Positions 16,159 to 24,300 of a DNA stretch of 47,906 nt are shown here, piece by piece; the stretch's first letter is position 1, and each line of letters begins with the position of its first letter. The translations under genes were made by a program, and so were the position numbers. The DNA lies in the NCBI GenBank assembly GCA_934141475.1, contig CAKPCG010000011.1:1-47906 (forward strand), written 5' to 3'. This DNA comes from an uncultured Clostridia bacterium (GTDB lineage Bacteria > Bacillota > Clostridia > TANB77 > CAG-508). Under the pieces are notes generated by a model, which was not told the DNA's origin, did not search any database, and was given only the letters and a program-made list of their open reading frames with translations.

Positions 16159-16184
16159 TGGGATCTTAAAATCTTGAGATCCCA
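16159..16184 (+). terminator. Terminator after gene 15874
   Basis: The stem TGGGATCTTAA / TTGAGATCCCA encloses a short loop; only a weak T-run follows. Confidence 0.6.
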
Positions 16185-16213
16185 TAAAAACTAAAGAAAT
16201 AGAGGTAAAAGTA

Positions 16214-16384
16214 TTGGAAGAAATGTATAGAAAATCATTAAAAATAATAAAAGTATTAAATATAAAAAATGAAGAACAATATAATAAATTATTAAAAGAT
16301 TTTTTAATTTTATCTTCAGAAAGTTTAAAATATATGTCAAATACAAGAGATTTTCAAAAAATAATATCAATTGCAAATAAGTAA
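16214..16384 (+). CDS. Hypothetical small protein, 56 aa
   Basis: TTG with GAGG nine bases upstream starts an open frame of 56 codons (LEEMYRKSLKIIKVLNIKNE... to IANK); an ATG three codons later is the alternative. The predicted protein is all helical, basic and soluble. No family recognised. A ribosome site in the right place and an uninterrupted frame are the only support. Confidence 0.35.
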   Translation: MEEMYRKSLKIIKVLNIKNEEQYNKLLKDFLILSSESLKYMSNTRDFQKIISIANK

Positions 16385-16431
16385 AAAACATATGCTAAAA
16401 TTAACAAAATTAATTTTTTTTACTAAATGTA

Positions 16432-16460
16432 TTGTAAATTTTATTTTTTTATGTTATTAT
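16432..16460 (+). promoter_or_regulatory. Promoter of tRNA-Trp
   Basis: TTGTAA and TATTAT are separated by 17 bp, ending 18 bp before the tRNA. Confidence 0.55.
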
Positions 16461-16477
16461 AACAAAGTGATTTTTAT

Positions 16478-16552
16478 AGGAGTATAGTGTCAATGGTAGC
16501 ACATCGGTCTCCAAAACCGCCTGTGAGGGTTCGAGTCCTTCTACTCCTGCCA
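16478..16552 (+). tRNA. tRNA-Trp (CCA anticodon)
   Basis: The acceptor stem AGGAGTA pairs with TACTCCT, followed by G and an encoded CCA. The anticodon loop ctCCAaa lies between TCGGT and ACCGC arms, and the T-loop reads GTTCGAGTC. Anticodon CCA reads UGG. Confidence 0.95.
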
Positions 16553-16560
16553 AATAAAAA

Positions 16561-16594
16561 AAGAACGATTCTAATTAAAGAATCGTTCTTTTTC
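16561..16594. terminator. Terminator after tRNA-Trp
   Basis: The stem AAGAACGATTCT / AGAATCGTTCTT is followed by TTT. It can also end the minus-strand mini-protein transcript. Confidence 0.8.
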
Positions 16595-16597
16595 TTA

Positions 16598-16720
16598 CTA
16601 GCAGCATCCGCCTCTATTTCCACCACAACAGCAGAATATAAGAAGAATAAGAATTATAATCCAGCAGCAGTCATCACCAAATCCGAATCCGCAGCCGCAT
16701 CCACCTCTATTTTCTGGCAT
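16598..16720 (-). CDS. Cys/Gly-rich membrane mini-protein, 40 aa
   Basis: Too short to stand out as an ORF. ATG with AGGTGG upstream gives a 40-residue protein: a Gly/Cys-rich head (MPENRGGCGCGFGFGDDCC), one hydrophobic helix (WIIILILLIF) and a tail CCCGGNRGGCC. The layout of Gly-rich head, single helix and Cys clusters recalls small sporulation/coat proteins of the YjcZ kind in Firmicutes. I cannot assign a function. It lies in tandem with a second protein of the same design. Confidence 0.65.
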   Translation of the reverse strand: MPENRGGCGCGFGFGDDCCWIIILILLIFCCCGGNRGGCC

Positions 16721-16759
16721 AAGTATTCACCACCTTTCTAATCATAAAAATTTTAAGTA

Positions 16760-16879
16760 TTAGCAGCAGTTTGGTTGTGAACCATGGTTACATGAGCAAC
16801 CCCTGTTACCACATCCGCCACAGAAAAGGAGTAAAAATAGAATAATGAACCAAAGAATTTCATCATTGTTACAGCACAT
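16760..16879 (-). CDS. Cys-rich membrane mini-protein, 39 aa
   Basis: AAGGAGG seven bases before the ATG at 16879 sets the start. The 39 residues comprise MCCNNDE, a hydrophobic helix (ILWFIILFLLLF) and a Cys-rich tail CGGCGNRGCSCNHG...NCC. It has the same architecture as the protein at 16598-16720, so the two are probably duplicates in one operon. Upstream on this strand the string CATACGAA resembles the -10 of mother-cell sporulation sigma factors, but I could not find a convincing -35. Confidence 0.65.
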   Translation of the reverse strand: MCCNNDEILWFIILFLLLFCGGCGNRGCSCNHGSQPNCC

Positions 16880-16966
16880 ATAAGAAACCTCCTTGTTTAA
16901 AATTTTTAAATTTCTTAACTTTCGTATGCTATATAATATGAATTTCAAAAAAAAGTGTTACACTAG

Positions 16967-16995
16967 TTGAAAACATAAATTTTTAATGATATAAT
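16967..16995 (+). promoter_or_regulatory. Promoter of mutL
   Basis: TTGAAA and a perfect TATAAT are separated by 17 bp. Confidence 0.6.
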
Positions 16996-17056
16996 TTTTT
17001 TGACTTAAAAAGATAAAAAATCTTTTTTGCAAGTGAAACTGAAAGGATGAAATTAT

Positions 17057-19582
17057 ATGGGAAACATAGTATTATTAGATGATTTAACAATAAACAAAAT
17101 AGCAGCAGGTGAAGTTATAGAAAGACCAGCATCTGTAATAAAAGAAATGGTTGAAAACTCAATAGATGCAGGAGCTACACATGTAACAATAGAGATAAAA
17201 AATGGAGGAATTTCATTTATAAGGATTACAGATAACGGAAAGGGAATTGCAAAAGATGATGTAGAGCTTGCATTTGAACGTCATGCTACAAGTAAAATAA
17301 GAAGTGCCGACGATTTAGATTCAGTAAAATCTATGGGGTTTAGAGGTGAGGCATTAGCTAGTATAGCAGCAATTGCAAATGTTGAACTTGTAAGCAAAAC
17401 AGAAGACGAAAATATAGGAAATAGAATAGTAGTAGAAGGTGGGGACGTACAATCTTTTGACGAAATTGGATGTTCAAAAGGAACCACAATAACTGTTAGA
17501 AACTTATTTTACAATACACCAGTAAGATACAAATTCTTAAAAAAGGATTTTACAGAATCTGGATATATAGAAGATGTTGTAACAAGAATTGCACTTGTTC
17601 ATCCTGAAATAGCAATTAAATTTATAAATTCTGGAAAAATTGTTTTACAAACAAACGGAAATGGTAATTTAACAGGAGTAATATATAGCATTTTTGGAAA
17701 AGAAGTTGCAAATAACACAATAAATGTAGACTATGAATATGAATACATGAAAATAAAAGGAGTAATAGGAAAACCAATTATTGCAAGATCAAATAGATCA
17801 AACCAAATATTTTTTGTAAATAAAAGATACATAAAAGATAAAACACTTTCATCTGCAGTAGAACAAGCATTTAAAGGAATGCTTCCAATAGGTAAATTCG
17901 CATTTTTAGTACTAGATATAGAAATGCCACCATCAAAAGTAGATGTAAATGTGCACCCAGCAAAATTAGAAGTAAGATTTGCAGAAGAAAGTATAGCTTT
18001 TAAATCAATGTATCATGCAATAAAAGATACATTATTAAATGCAGGATTTATGACAGATAGAGAAAAAACAGAAAAAATAAAAGAAGCCTCAAAAAATGCT
18101 TTCAAAATTGAAAATGCAGATGAAATGGCAAAAAAAACATATTCTGTATCAAATGCAGGAAATATTGTAGAAGATGTATTTAATAGCAGAAATGCAGAGC
18201 CTAAAAAAAATGTAAATTCAGTACTTGAAAATCCAGCAGTAATGTCAAACCAAGATATTTTTCAAAAACTAAAATCACTACAAGAAGATTTAAAAAAAGA
18301 AGTTGAACAAAATCCAAACTTACAATTAACAGATACATATAAACAAATGGAACAAAAGTATAATGATATAATAACACCTGTTGTAGAACAAGATAATATA
18401 AAACAACAAATTGAGGAAAATGCTAAAAAAGAAGAAGTGGTTTCAAATGTTACTGTAGAAGAGAAAAAATTAGAGGAGAATAAATTAGAAGAAAATTTAA
18501 AAGAAGATAGCAGTCAAAATTTAAATGCTGAAAACCTAGAAAATGAAACTATAATACCAATAGTATTTAAAACATCAGATGAAGAAAAAGAAAGCACAGA
18601 AAACACTTTAAACGAAGATGAAGAAATATATAAAACAGAAAGCAAAAACATAAATGAAAACAACCAATTAGCACAAGACCAAATAAATGAACAAACAGAT
18701 ATTAATCAAGAAGAAAAAGTAAATAGTGAAATGAACCAAGAAGAAAATGCTAACAAAATACAGAATACAACAGAAAATGAGGTAAACCAAAATAGGCCAG
18801 ATCAAGGATATAAGCAAGAAAATAAAGAAAAAATATTATCATTTGAAGAAATGTACAAAGAATTATTTGGCAAAGAACCATATGGAGGAAGAGTACAACC
18901 AGAACAAGAAAAAGAAGAAAATGATGATGGCTTCTATGCTTTAGATGACAAAATGGAAGACAAAAATGTATCTATATTTGAAAGTAATGCTGATGTGCAG
19001 AAAATACAATATAAATTTATAGGTATAGCATTTAATACATATATAATATTAGAAATAGACAATGAATTATACATAATGGATCAACATGCAGCTCATGAAA
19101 GAATAATGTATGAAAAAGTAAAAAAGAACTTTTTTAATAATGGAGGAGAAAAATCATCACAATTATTACTACTTCCAGACATAATTACATTATCACATAA
19201 AGAAATGGACATAGCAAAAGATAATATGGCAATGTTTAGGCAAGCAGGTTTTATACTAGAAGAATTTGGAGAAAATACAATAAAATTATCTGGTGTTCCA
19301 GAAATTTTAGTAGACTTAGACACAGAAGAACTATTCAAAGAAACATTAGATGAGATAAATACAGTTGCTAGAACAGCAAAACAAGAAAAAGAAGAAAAAT
19401 TCTTAGCAACAGTTGCATGCAAGGCAGCCGTTAAGGCACATATGGTTCTTACAAAAGAAGAGGTAGATAGCTTAATGAGTGAACTTTTAAAACTTCCAAA
19501 TCCATTTACATGCCCACATGGTAGACCAACAGTAATAAAGATGTCTAAATATGAAATAGAAAGAAAATTTGCAAGAAAATAA
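17057..19582 (+). CDS. mutL: DNA mismatch repair protein MutL
   Basis: 841 residues, longer than the usual 600-680. N-terminal GHKL ATPase: IAAGEVIERPASVIKE, DNGKGI, MGFRGEALASIAA. The transducer domain reads through VDVNVHPAKLEVRF to about residue 325. Then a long Glu/Asn/Lys-rich linker of about 250 residues leads to the C-terminal dimerisation/endonuclease domain with DQHAAHERIMYE (about 675) and CPHGRP (about 819), so this is the nicking type that acts without MutH. AAAGGATG precedes the ATG. No mutS is adjacent and miaA is 7 kb downstream. The linker accounts for the extra length. Confidence 0.96.
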   Translation: MGNIVLLDDLTINKIAAGEVIERPASVIKEMVENSIDAGATHVTIEIKNGGISFIRITDNGKGIAKDDVELAFERHATSKIRSADDLDSVKSMGFRGEALASIAAIANVELVSKTEDENIGNRIVVEGGDVQSFDEIGCSKGTTITVRNLFYNTPVRYKFLKKDFTESGYIEDVVTRIALVHPEIAIKFINSGKIVLQTNGNGNLTGVIYSIFGKEVANNTINVDYEYEYMKIKGVIGKPIIARSNRSNQIFFVNKRYIKDKTLSSAVEQAFKGMLPIGKFAFLVLDIEMPPSKVDVNVHPAKLEVRFAEESIAFKSMYHAIKDTLLNAGFMTDREKTEKIKEASKNAFKIENADEMAKKTYSVSNAGNIVEDVFNSRNAEPKKNVNSVLENPAVMSNQDIFQKLKSLQEDLKKEVEQNPNLQLTDTYKQMEQKYNDIITPVVEQDNIKQQIEENAKKEEVVSNVTVEEKKLEENKLEENLKEDSSQNLNAENLENETIIPIVFKTSDEEKESTENTLNEDEEIYKTESKNINENNQLAQDQINEQTDINQEEKVNSEMNQEENANKIQNTTENEVNQNRPDQGYKQENKEKILSFEEMYKELFGKEPYGGRVQPEQEKEENDDGFYALDDKMEDKNVSIFESNADVQKIQYKFIGIAFNTYIILEIDNELYIMDQHAAHERIMYEKVKKNFFNNGGEKSSQLLLLPDIITLSHKEMDIAKDNMAMFRQAGFILEEFGENTIKLSGVPEILVDLDTEELFKETLDEINTVARTAKQEKEEKFLATVACKAAVKAHMVLTKEEVDSLMSELLKLPNPFTCPHGRPTVIKMSKYEIERKFARK

Positions 19583-19594
19583 AATTAAAAATTG

Positions 19595-19639
19595 AAGAAA
19601 TCCGATTTTATATTTTTATAAAATCGAATTTCTTTTTTT
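19595..19639 (+). terminator. Terminator after mutL
   Basis: The stem AAGAAATCCGATTTTAT / ATAAAATCGAATTTCTT is followed by a T-run. Confidence 0.85.
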
Positions 19640-19719
19640 GAAAAATAATAAATCAAATAAAACGTAATATATTGCCATAAAAACCTACATATTAACAACA
19701 ACTAATTTGTTATTACATA

Positions 19720-19748
19720 TTGAAAAACCAAAATAAATAGTATATAAT
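19720..19748 (+). promoter_or_regulatory. Promoter of tmRNA
   Basis: TTGAAA and TATAAT are separated by 17 bp, ending 10 bp before the RNA. Confidence 0.65.
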
Positions 19749-19758
19749 AAACTTACTT

Positions 19759-20113
19759 GGGGGTGTAATGGTTTCGACATTATACAAGAAAGATAAAAAG
19801 CGAGTAGTGGATGGTTGCTTCGGCCACTATAAAAAAGCAAAATTAAAAATAAACGCTGATAATACAGAATTAGCATACGCTGCTTAATTTGCAGTGTCGC
19901 CTTGTTTTATATTCCTACGTATAAAATAAAGGTGTTATATTTGTAGGAAACAAATCTATTAAGAGCATTGGTAATAGAGGGTAAATAAATGCTATATTTA
20001 AATTAAGCATGTTTGCTTGCGTAATTTAAATGAATAAAAAGAGCAAACTGCACTCGGAGAAATTTATGTGGAATGTATAGTGGACAGGAGTTCGACTCTC
20101 CTCACCTCCACCA
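19759..20113 (+). ncRNA. ssrA: Transfer-messenger RNA (tmRNA)
   Basis: The 5' end GGGGGTG pairs with CACCTCC near the 3' end, which carries an encoded CCA; the T-arm GGAGTTCGACTCTCC is typical. The mRNA-like part begins at a GCA resume codon and encodes the tag (A)KLKINADNTELAYAA before TAA, with the usual alanine-rich degradation signal at the end. The rest forms the pseudoknot region. It tags products of stalled ribosomes for proteolysis; FtsH, one of the proteases that handles tagged proteins in bacteria, is encoded 4 kb away. Confidence 0.95.
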
Positions 20114-20114
20114 G

Positions 20115-20143
20115 TTGAACTTTATGTAAATTTATGGTATAAT
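20115..20143 (+). promoter_or_regulatory. Promoter of gene 20206
   Basis: TTGAAC and TATAAT are separated by 17 bp, immediately after the tmRNA CCA end. Confidence 0.6.
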
Positions 20144-20205
20144 ATCAAAGTATCTATAAAAGGATTTAGAAAATATTAACTTTATTTAAATGGAGGAAAA
20201 ACAAT

Positions 20206-21096
20206 ATGGAAAATGAAAACAAAACAGCAAAAATTTATAAAGCAACAGATCCTAAAGAACTAATAGTATATTATGCCGAAAGTTCTTGCTCTAGAATCCG
20301 GTTTTATTTAAATGAAACATGGTACTTAGAAGCAACAGAAACTCCAAAAGGTCCTGTGGTAGAAGAAGGACATAAGCGGGAAAATTATTTTGGAAGAAAA
20401 GCATTCAAGTGGATAGAAGAAAGTAGAGATATGGTCTTGCTTACAATTACAATATTTGTAAGTTTACTTATAGCAATACTTATAAAGGAATTTGTAACAA
20501 CTAATAGTATAGCAATTCTTATATGTTTGAATATTGCGTGCTTAGTTGTAGGAGCTGCAAGTTTTGCCATAAGTGAATTTTTTGATACTCCATATGAGAT
20601 GAAGAGCAAGCACGCTTCAGAACATATGGTAATAAACTTTATGGAAAAAAATAAAAGACTCCCTAAAAACTTAGAAGAACTAAGAAAAAGCTCAAGATTT
20701 ACCATTAAATGTGGTAGCAGAATCAAAATAGAAGGGCTTTCTGTTAATACTACAATTAGCATGTTATCCATTTTAATTGCAAAAGTATTAAGTCTTCCAA
20801 TTAAAAATGCAACTTTATCTGGTGGAATCTTTCTTTTAATTTATGTAATTTGTGTAATTGTGCTTTTTTTTTTAAATAAAAAATACAAAATATTTTGGTT
20901 TATTGCAAAACCAATAATAATGCTTCTTGCAAATGTTGTACAATTAGGAAATACTTTACCTGTAAAGGATGTAAAAGATAAAGATCTTGAACTTGCATAT
21001 TTAGTAGCAAGCAAATGGTTGCAGGTGGTATATCCTCAGTTTTACAATAAAGAAGACATCTTTTTAAAAAATAAAGTTAATATTACTAAGCATTAA
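20206..21096 (+). CDS. YqhQ/DUF1385-like membrane protein
   Basis: 296 residues. Residues 78-120 and 185-245 hold four or five membrane helices. Between them is KHASEHMVINFMEKNKRLP (His at about 136 and 140), then IKCGSR. This order (H..EH..., LP.N.E..R, CG) matches the DUF1385/YqhQ pattern, whose members carry HGAEHK and RCGTSF and are membrane proteins of unknown function, so I regard it as a distant relative. The C-terminus also ends with an LQ-like KWLQVVYP helix. Two CGG codons are read in frame as Arg (atc-CGG-ttt, aag-CGG-gaa). Monocistronic between its own promoter and terminator. Confidence 0.6.
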   Translation: MENENKTAKIYKATDPKELIVYYAESSCSRIRFYLNETWYLEATETPKGPVVEEGHKRENYFGRKAFKWIEESRDMVLLTITIFVSLLIAILIKEFVTTNSIAILICLNIACLVVGAASFAISEFFDTPYEMKSKHASEHMVINFMEKNKRLPKNLEELRKSSRFTIKCGSRIKIEGLSVNTTISMLSILIAKVLSLPIKNATLSGGIFLLIYVICVIVLFFLNKKYKIFWFIAKPIIMLLANVVQLGNTLPVKDVKDKDLELAYLVASKWLQVVYPQFYNKEDIFLKNKVNITKH

Positions 21097-21108
21097 TAAT
21101 GTTTAGTG

Positions 21109-21148
21109 CAAAGTACAGCTTAAAAACTAGGCTGTACTTTGTTTTTTA
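21109..21148 (+). terminator. Terminator after gene 20206
   Basis: The perfect stem CAAAGTACAGC / GCTGTACTTTG is followed by TTTTTT. Confidence 0.9.
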
Positions 21149-21163
21149 TGTGCAAAACAAATC

Positions 21164-21192
21164 TTTACAAATTAGAAAAAATGGTGTAATAT
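21164..21192 (+). promoter_or_regulatory. Promoter of femX-like/alr operon
   Basis: TTTACA and TAATAT are separated by 17 bp. Confidence 0.5.
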
Positions 21193-21250
21193 AAATGCGG
21201 AAAAGTAACAATAATAAAAATACAACCTAAAAAGGAAGGATGAAATTTAA

Positions 21251-22306
21251 ATGAGATTATTAGAGACAAAATTAGATGAAGAAGAATATAAAAAATTTTT
21301 AGAAAATAACGAAAGATGTAATTTTCAACAATCATTAGAATGGTCAAAAGTAAAAACAAGTTGGAAAAAAGAAGTAATACTTGCAGAAGACAGTAACAAA
21401 AAAATAATAGGATCACTTATGGTATGGATAAGAAAAATACCAATATTTGGAAATATAATGTATTCTGCAAGAGGCCCTGTATGTGATGTTCATAACAAAG
21501 AAGTACTAGCACAAATTACAGAAGGAGCTAAAAAATTAGCAGAAAAATACAATGCAATAGTTATTTCTATAGAACCAGATGTAAAAAGTGATGATAAAAC
21601 ATTTAGAAATTTAATGGTTGAGCTTGGTTATTCAATAAAAGATGATGCTAAAAACTTTAGAGAAGAAATACAACCAAGATATGTATTTAGATTAGATACA
21701 AAAAACAAAACAGAGGATGAAGTGTTTAAGAATTTTCATTCAAAAACAAGATACAATATTCGTTTAGCAACTAAAAAAGGAGTAACTGTAAAAGAAGGAA
21801 CAAGAGAAGATTTAAAAGATTTTCACAAAATAATGGTAACAACAGGTATAAGAGATGGATTTATTACAAGACCATTAGAATATTTTGAAAGAATGTATGA
21901 TTGTTTAGGACCAGAACATATGAAAATATTAATGGCATATTATGAAGGAAAGCCAATTTCTGGGGTAATACCAATAATGTATGGAAATAAAACTTGGTAC
22001 TTATATGGAGCAAGTAGCAATGAACATAGAAACTTAATGCCAAATTATTTATTACAATGGGAAATGATAAAAATAGCACTTTCAAGAAAAAGCGATATAT
22101 ATGATTTAAGAGGAGTGCCAGGAATTGCAGATAATAGTAATGGACTATACAGATTTAAAAAAGGATTTGGTGCAGAATATACTGAATTTATAGGAGAAGT
22201 TTATATTCCATTTAAACCTTTAACATATAAATTATATAAATTCTCGGAAAAAACATTTAGAAAATTAAGAGCACAAAAATTAAAATTAAAAAAAAATAAA
22301 AAATAA
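21251..22306 (+). CDS. FemAB-family peptidoglycan bridge aminoacyltransferase
   Basis: 351 residues with two GNAT-like halves, as in FemX/FemA proteins that add an amino acid from aminoacyl-tRNA to the lipid-II stem peptide. Seen: FQQSLEWSKVKTSW, ILAEDSNKKIIGSLMV, YSARGPVCD, then FHSKTRYNIRLATKKGV, GKPISGVIPIMYGNKTWYLYGAS and the terminal YDLRGVPG...GLYRFKKGFGAEYTEFIGE. The C-terminal Lys-rich tail may bind tRNA or membrane. No coiled-coil arm is evident, so it is the shorter type. GGAAGGATG lies before the start. It is followed after 27 bp by alr, so two cell-wall amino-acid steps are coupled. Confidence 0.9.
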   Translation: MRLLETKLDEEEYKKFLENNERCNFQQSLEWSKVKTSWKKEVILAEDSNKKIIGSLMVWIRKIPIFGNIMYSARGPVCDVHNKEVLAQITEGAKKLAEKYNAIVISIEPDVKSDDKTFRNLMVELGYSIKDDAKNFREEIQPRYVFRLDTKNKTEDEVFKNFHSKTRYNIRLATKKGVTVKEGTREDLKDFHKIMVTTGIRDGFITRPLEYFERMYDCLGPEHMKILMAYYEGKPISGVIPIMYGNKTWYLYGASSNEHRNLMPNYLLQWEMIKIALSRKSDIYDLRGVPGIADNSNGLYRFKKGFGAEYTEFIGEVYIPFKPLTYKLYKFSEKTFRKLRAQKLKLKKNKK

Positions 22307-22333
22307 ACCTATAAAACTAGTGGAGGAATATAA

Positions 22334-23468
22334 ATGAAATCACTTGTAATAAATAGAGAAGATTTGAAACATAATATAAGAATAATAAAAGAAATTGCAA
22401 AAGATACCGGAAGACAAGATAACCATAAACCATTAAAAATAATAGCAGTAGTAAAAGGAAACGGCTATGGATTAGGTTTAGTTAATTATTCCAGATTTTT
22501 AGTTGATAATGGAATAGATTTTCTTGCTGTATCAACTATAGAAGAAGCGGTAAAGCTAAGAGAAGCAAAAATTGAAGCAAGAATATTAATGCTATCATCA
22601 ACAGCTGTAAAAAGAGAAATAGAAAAATTGGTAGAAAATGATATTATAATTACAATTGGATCAAAAGAAGCATTAGAAGTAGCAGAACAAGTAGCTTTAG
22701 AAAAGCAAATTAAAATAAAGGCACACTTAAAAATAGATACAGGATTTGGAAGGTACGGATTTATTTATAGTGAAAAAGAAAAAATGTTAGAATCATTAAA
22801 AAACATAAAAAATGTACAAATAGAAGGAACTTTTTCACATTTATCTCTTGCTTTTTATGAGAAAAATGAATACTCAGAAGAACAATTTAAAAGATTTATA
22901 GATGTTATTGAATTTTTAAAAGAAAATAAAATAGAAACAGGTATGCTACATATTTGTAATTCATCAGCATTTTTAAAATTTAAAAATATGAGATTAAATG
23001 CTGTAAGAGTAGGTTCAGCTTTTTTAGGAAGAATTGCCATACCAAATAAATATGGCTTAAGAAAAATAGCTTATTTAAAATCAAATGTTACAGAAATAAA
23101 AGAACTTCCAAAAGGATATAATGTAGGATATTCAAATTCATATACAACCAAAAATACAACCAAAATAGCATTAGTACCTTGTGGATACGCTGATGGTTTT
23201 AATGTAAGAGAACAAAGAGATATGTTTAGAAAAATTGACAGATTACGCTATATAGTAAGAGATATAAAAGACAGCTTTAAGGATAAATCATTATATGTAA
23301 ATATAAAAACTAAAGATGGATTTTCAAAATGTAAAGTGTTAGGAAGAATTGGAATGTACCATTTAAGTGTAGATATAACAGGAAAAAATATCCGGAATAG
23401 GTTCAGAAGTAAAATTAGATGTTAGCCCAATGTTCGTAGACAGCAGTATAAGAAGGGAGTATATATAG
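22334..23468 (+). CDS. alr: Alanine racemase, one +1 frameshift near C-terminus
   Basis: PLP enzyme interconverting L- and D-alanine for peptidoglycan. The PLP lysine is in AVVKGNGYGLG (about residue 39); also seen are IDTGFGRYGF, FSHLS, LHICNSSAFL, VGYSNSYTT and VPCGYADGF. The zero frame stops after a foreign tail (NRFRSKIRC, 363 residues). At CGG 23393-23395, codon 354, skipping the C gives NIGIGSEVKLDVSPMFVD and then SSIRREYI, ending in TAG at 23466-23468. That stop overlaps the GTG start of the next gene by one base, strong internal support for the shifted frame. Length 1135 = 3 x 378 + 1. GGAGG before the ATG. Confidence 0.9.
23393..23395 (+). other. +1 frameshift site (CGG A), alr
   Basis: atc-CGG-aat. 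The +1 reading GGA restores the racemase C-terminus and creates the stop/start overlap with the downstream gene. Confidence 0.85.
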
Positions 23469-24274
23469 TGGAAAACAATCAGTCTCAAAAAGAAAAAATT
23501 TTGAAATTAAATTTCTTTAAAAAAATATGGTATTCTGTTACAAAGTTTGAAAAATATCCAGAGCTTGCAGCCATAGGCGTAAAAAAAGCATTATTATACT
23601 TCACAGAATTAATACTCATATTTAGTATAATATATGCCTCTTCATATATATATTATATTTCAAATATTGTAAAATATGATGAACAAGATTTAAATTTATC
23701 ACAAAAATTAATTAAAAATTTAAATTTAGAAAACTCAGATAATGAACAAACTAAAAATGCTCTGGAATTATTAAATAATTATGATGATAATACAATAATT
23801 GTAAGCCTTTTTGTAAGTGCGTTTATGGCATTATTTGTATCAATATTTTTAGATGTATTTACTCTTTCAATATTTGGAGAACTTACGTGCTTAATTGCTA
23901 AAATAAAAATGAATTATAAAGCTGTGTTTAATATGTCTATATATGCCTTAACATTATCTATAATTTTAAGAATGGTATATGTTGTAATAACAATGTTAAC
24001 AGATTTTGAAATAAAATATTTTGAAGTTATGTATATTGCAATTGCATATATAACACTTGCTGCAGCAATCTTTTTAATAAAATCTGATGTTATAAAACAA
24101 CATTTGGAACTTATGAAAATTTTAGAAAATAGCAAAGAAAAGATAGAACAAACAATAACAATTACCAAAAAGCCTAAAGATGAAGAAGAAGAAAACAAAG
24201 AAAATAAAGATAAAAATGAAAATAAAGAGAATAAAGAAGAAAAAGATGGGGAAGAACAAGGTTCAAATGCGTAA
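23468..24274 (+). CDS. DUF1189 family membrane protein
   Basis: 268 residues. The start FFKKIWYSVTKFEKYPELA... followed by a hydrophobic helix is the hallmark of DUF1189, a Firmicutes membrane family of unknown function. There are about five membrane helices (near residues 45-65, 115-140, 155-180 and 185-215) and a charged Glu/Lys/Asn tail of about 35 residues. GTG start overlapping the shifted alr stop (TAGTG), with GGGAG upstream. Translational coupling with alr is implied, and ftsH follows after 26 bp. Confidence 0.82.
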   Translation: MENNQSQKEKILKLNFFKKIWYSVTKFEKYPELAAIGVKKALLYFTELILIFSIIYASSYIYYISNIVKYDEQDLNLSQKLIKNLNLENSDNEQTKNALELLNNYDDNTIIVSLFVSAFMALFVSIFLDVFTLSIFGELTCLIAKIKMNYKAVFNMSIYALTLSIILRMVYVVITMLTDFEIKYFEVMYIAIAYITLAAAIFLIKSDVIKQHLELMKILENSKEKIEQTITITKKPKDEEEENKENKDKNENKENKEEKDGEEQGSNA

Positions 24275-24300
24275 AAGCAAAAAGAAAGGAAGAGTAATTA

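Noticed and set aside
16487..16741. Plus-strand ORF across tRNA-Trp and the mini-protein region
   Set aside because: It translates the tRNA gene and the antisense of two well-supported minus-strand mini-proteins.
16921..16960. Sporulation sigma-E/K promoter for the mini-proteins
   Set aside because: CATACGAA looks like a -10 but no -35 at the right distance was found, so it is not listed as a feature.
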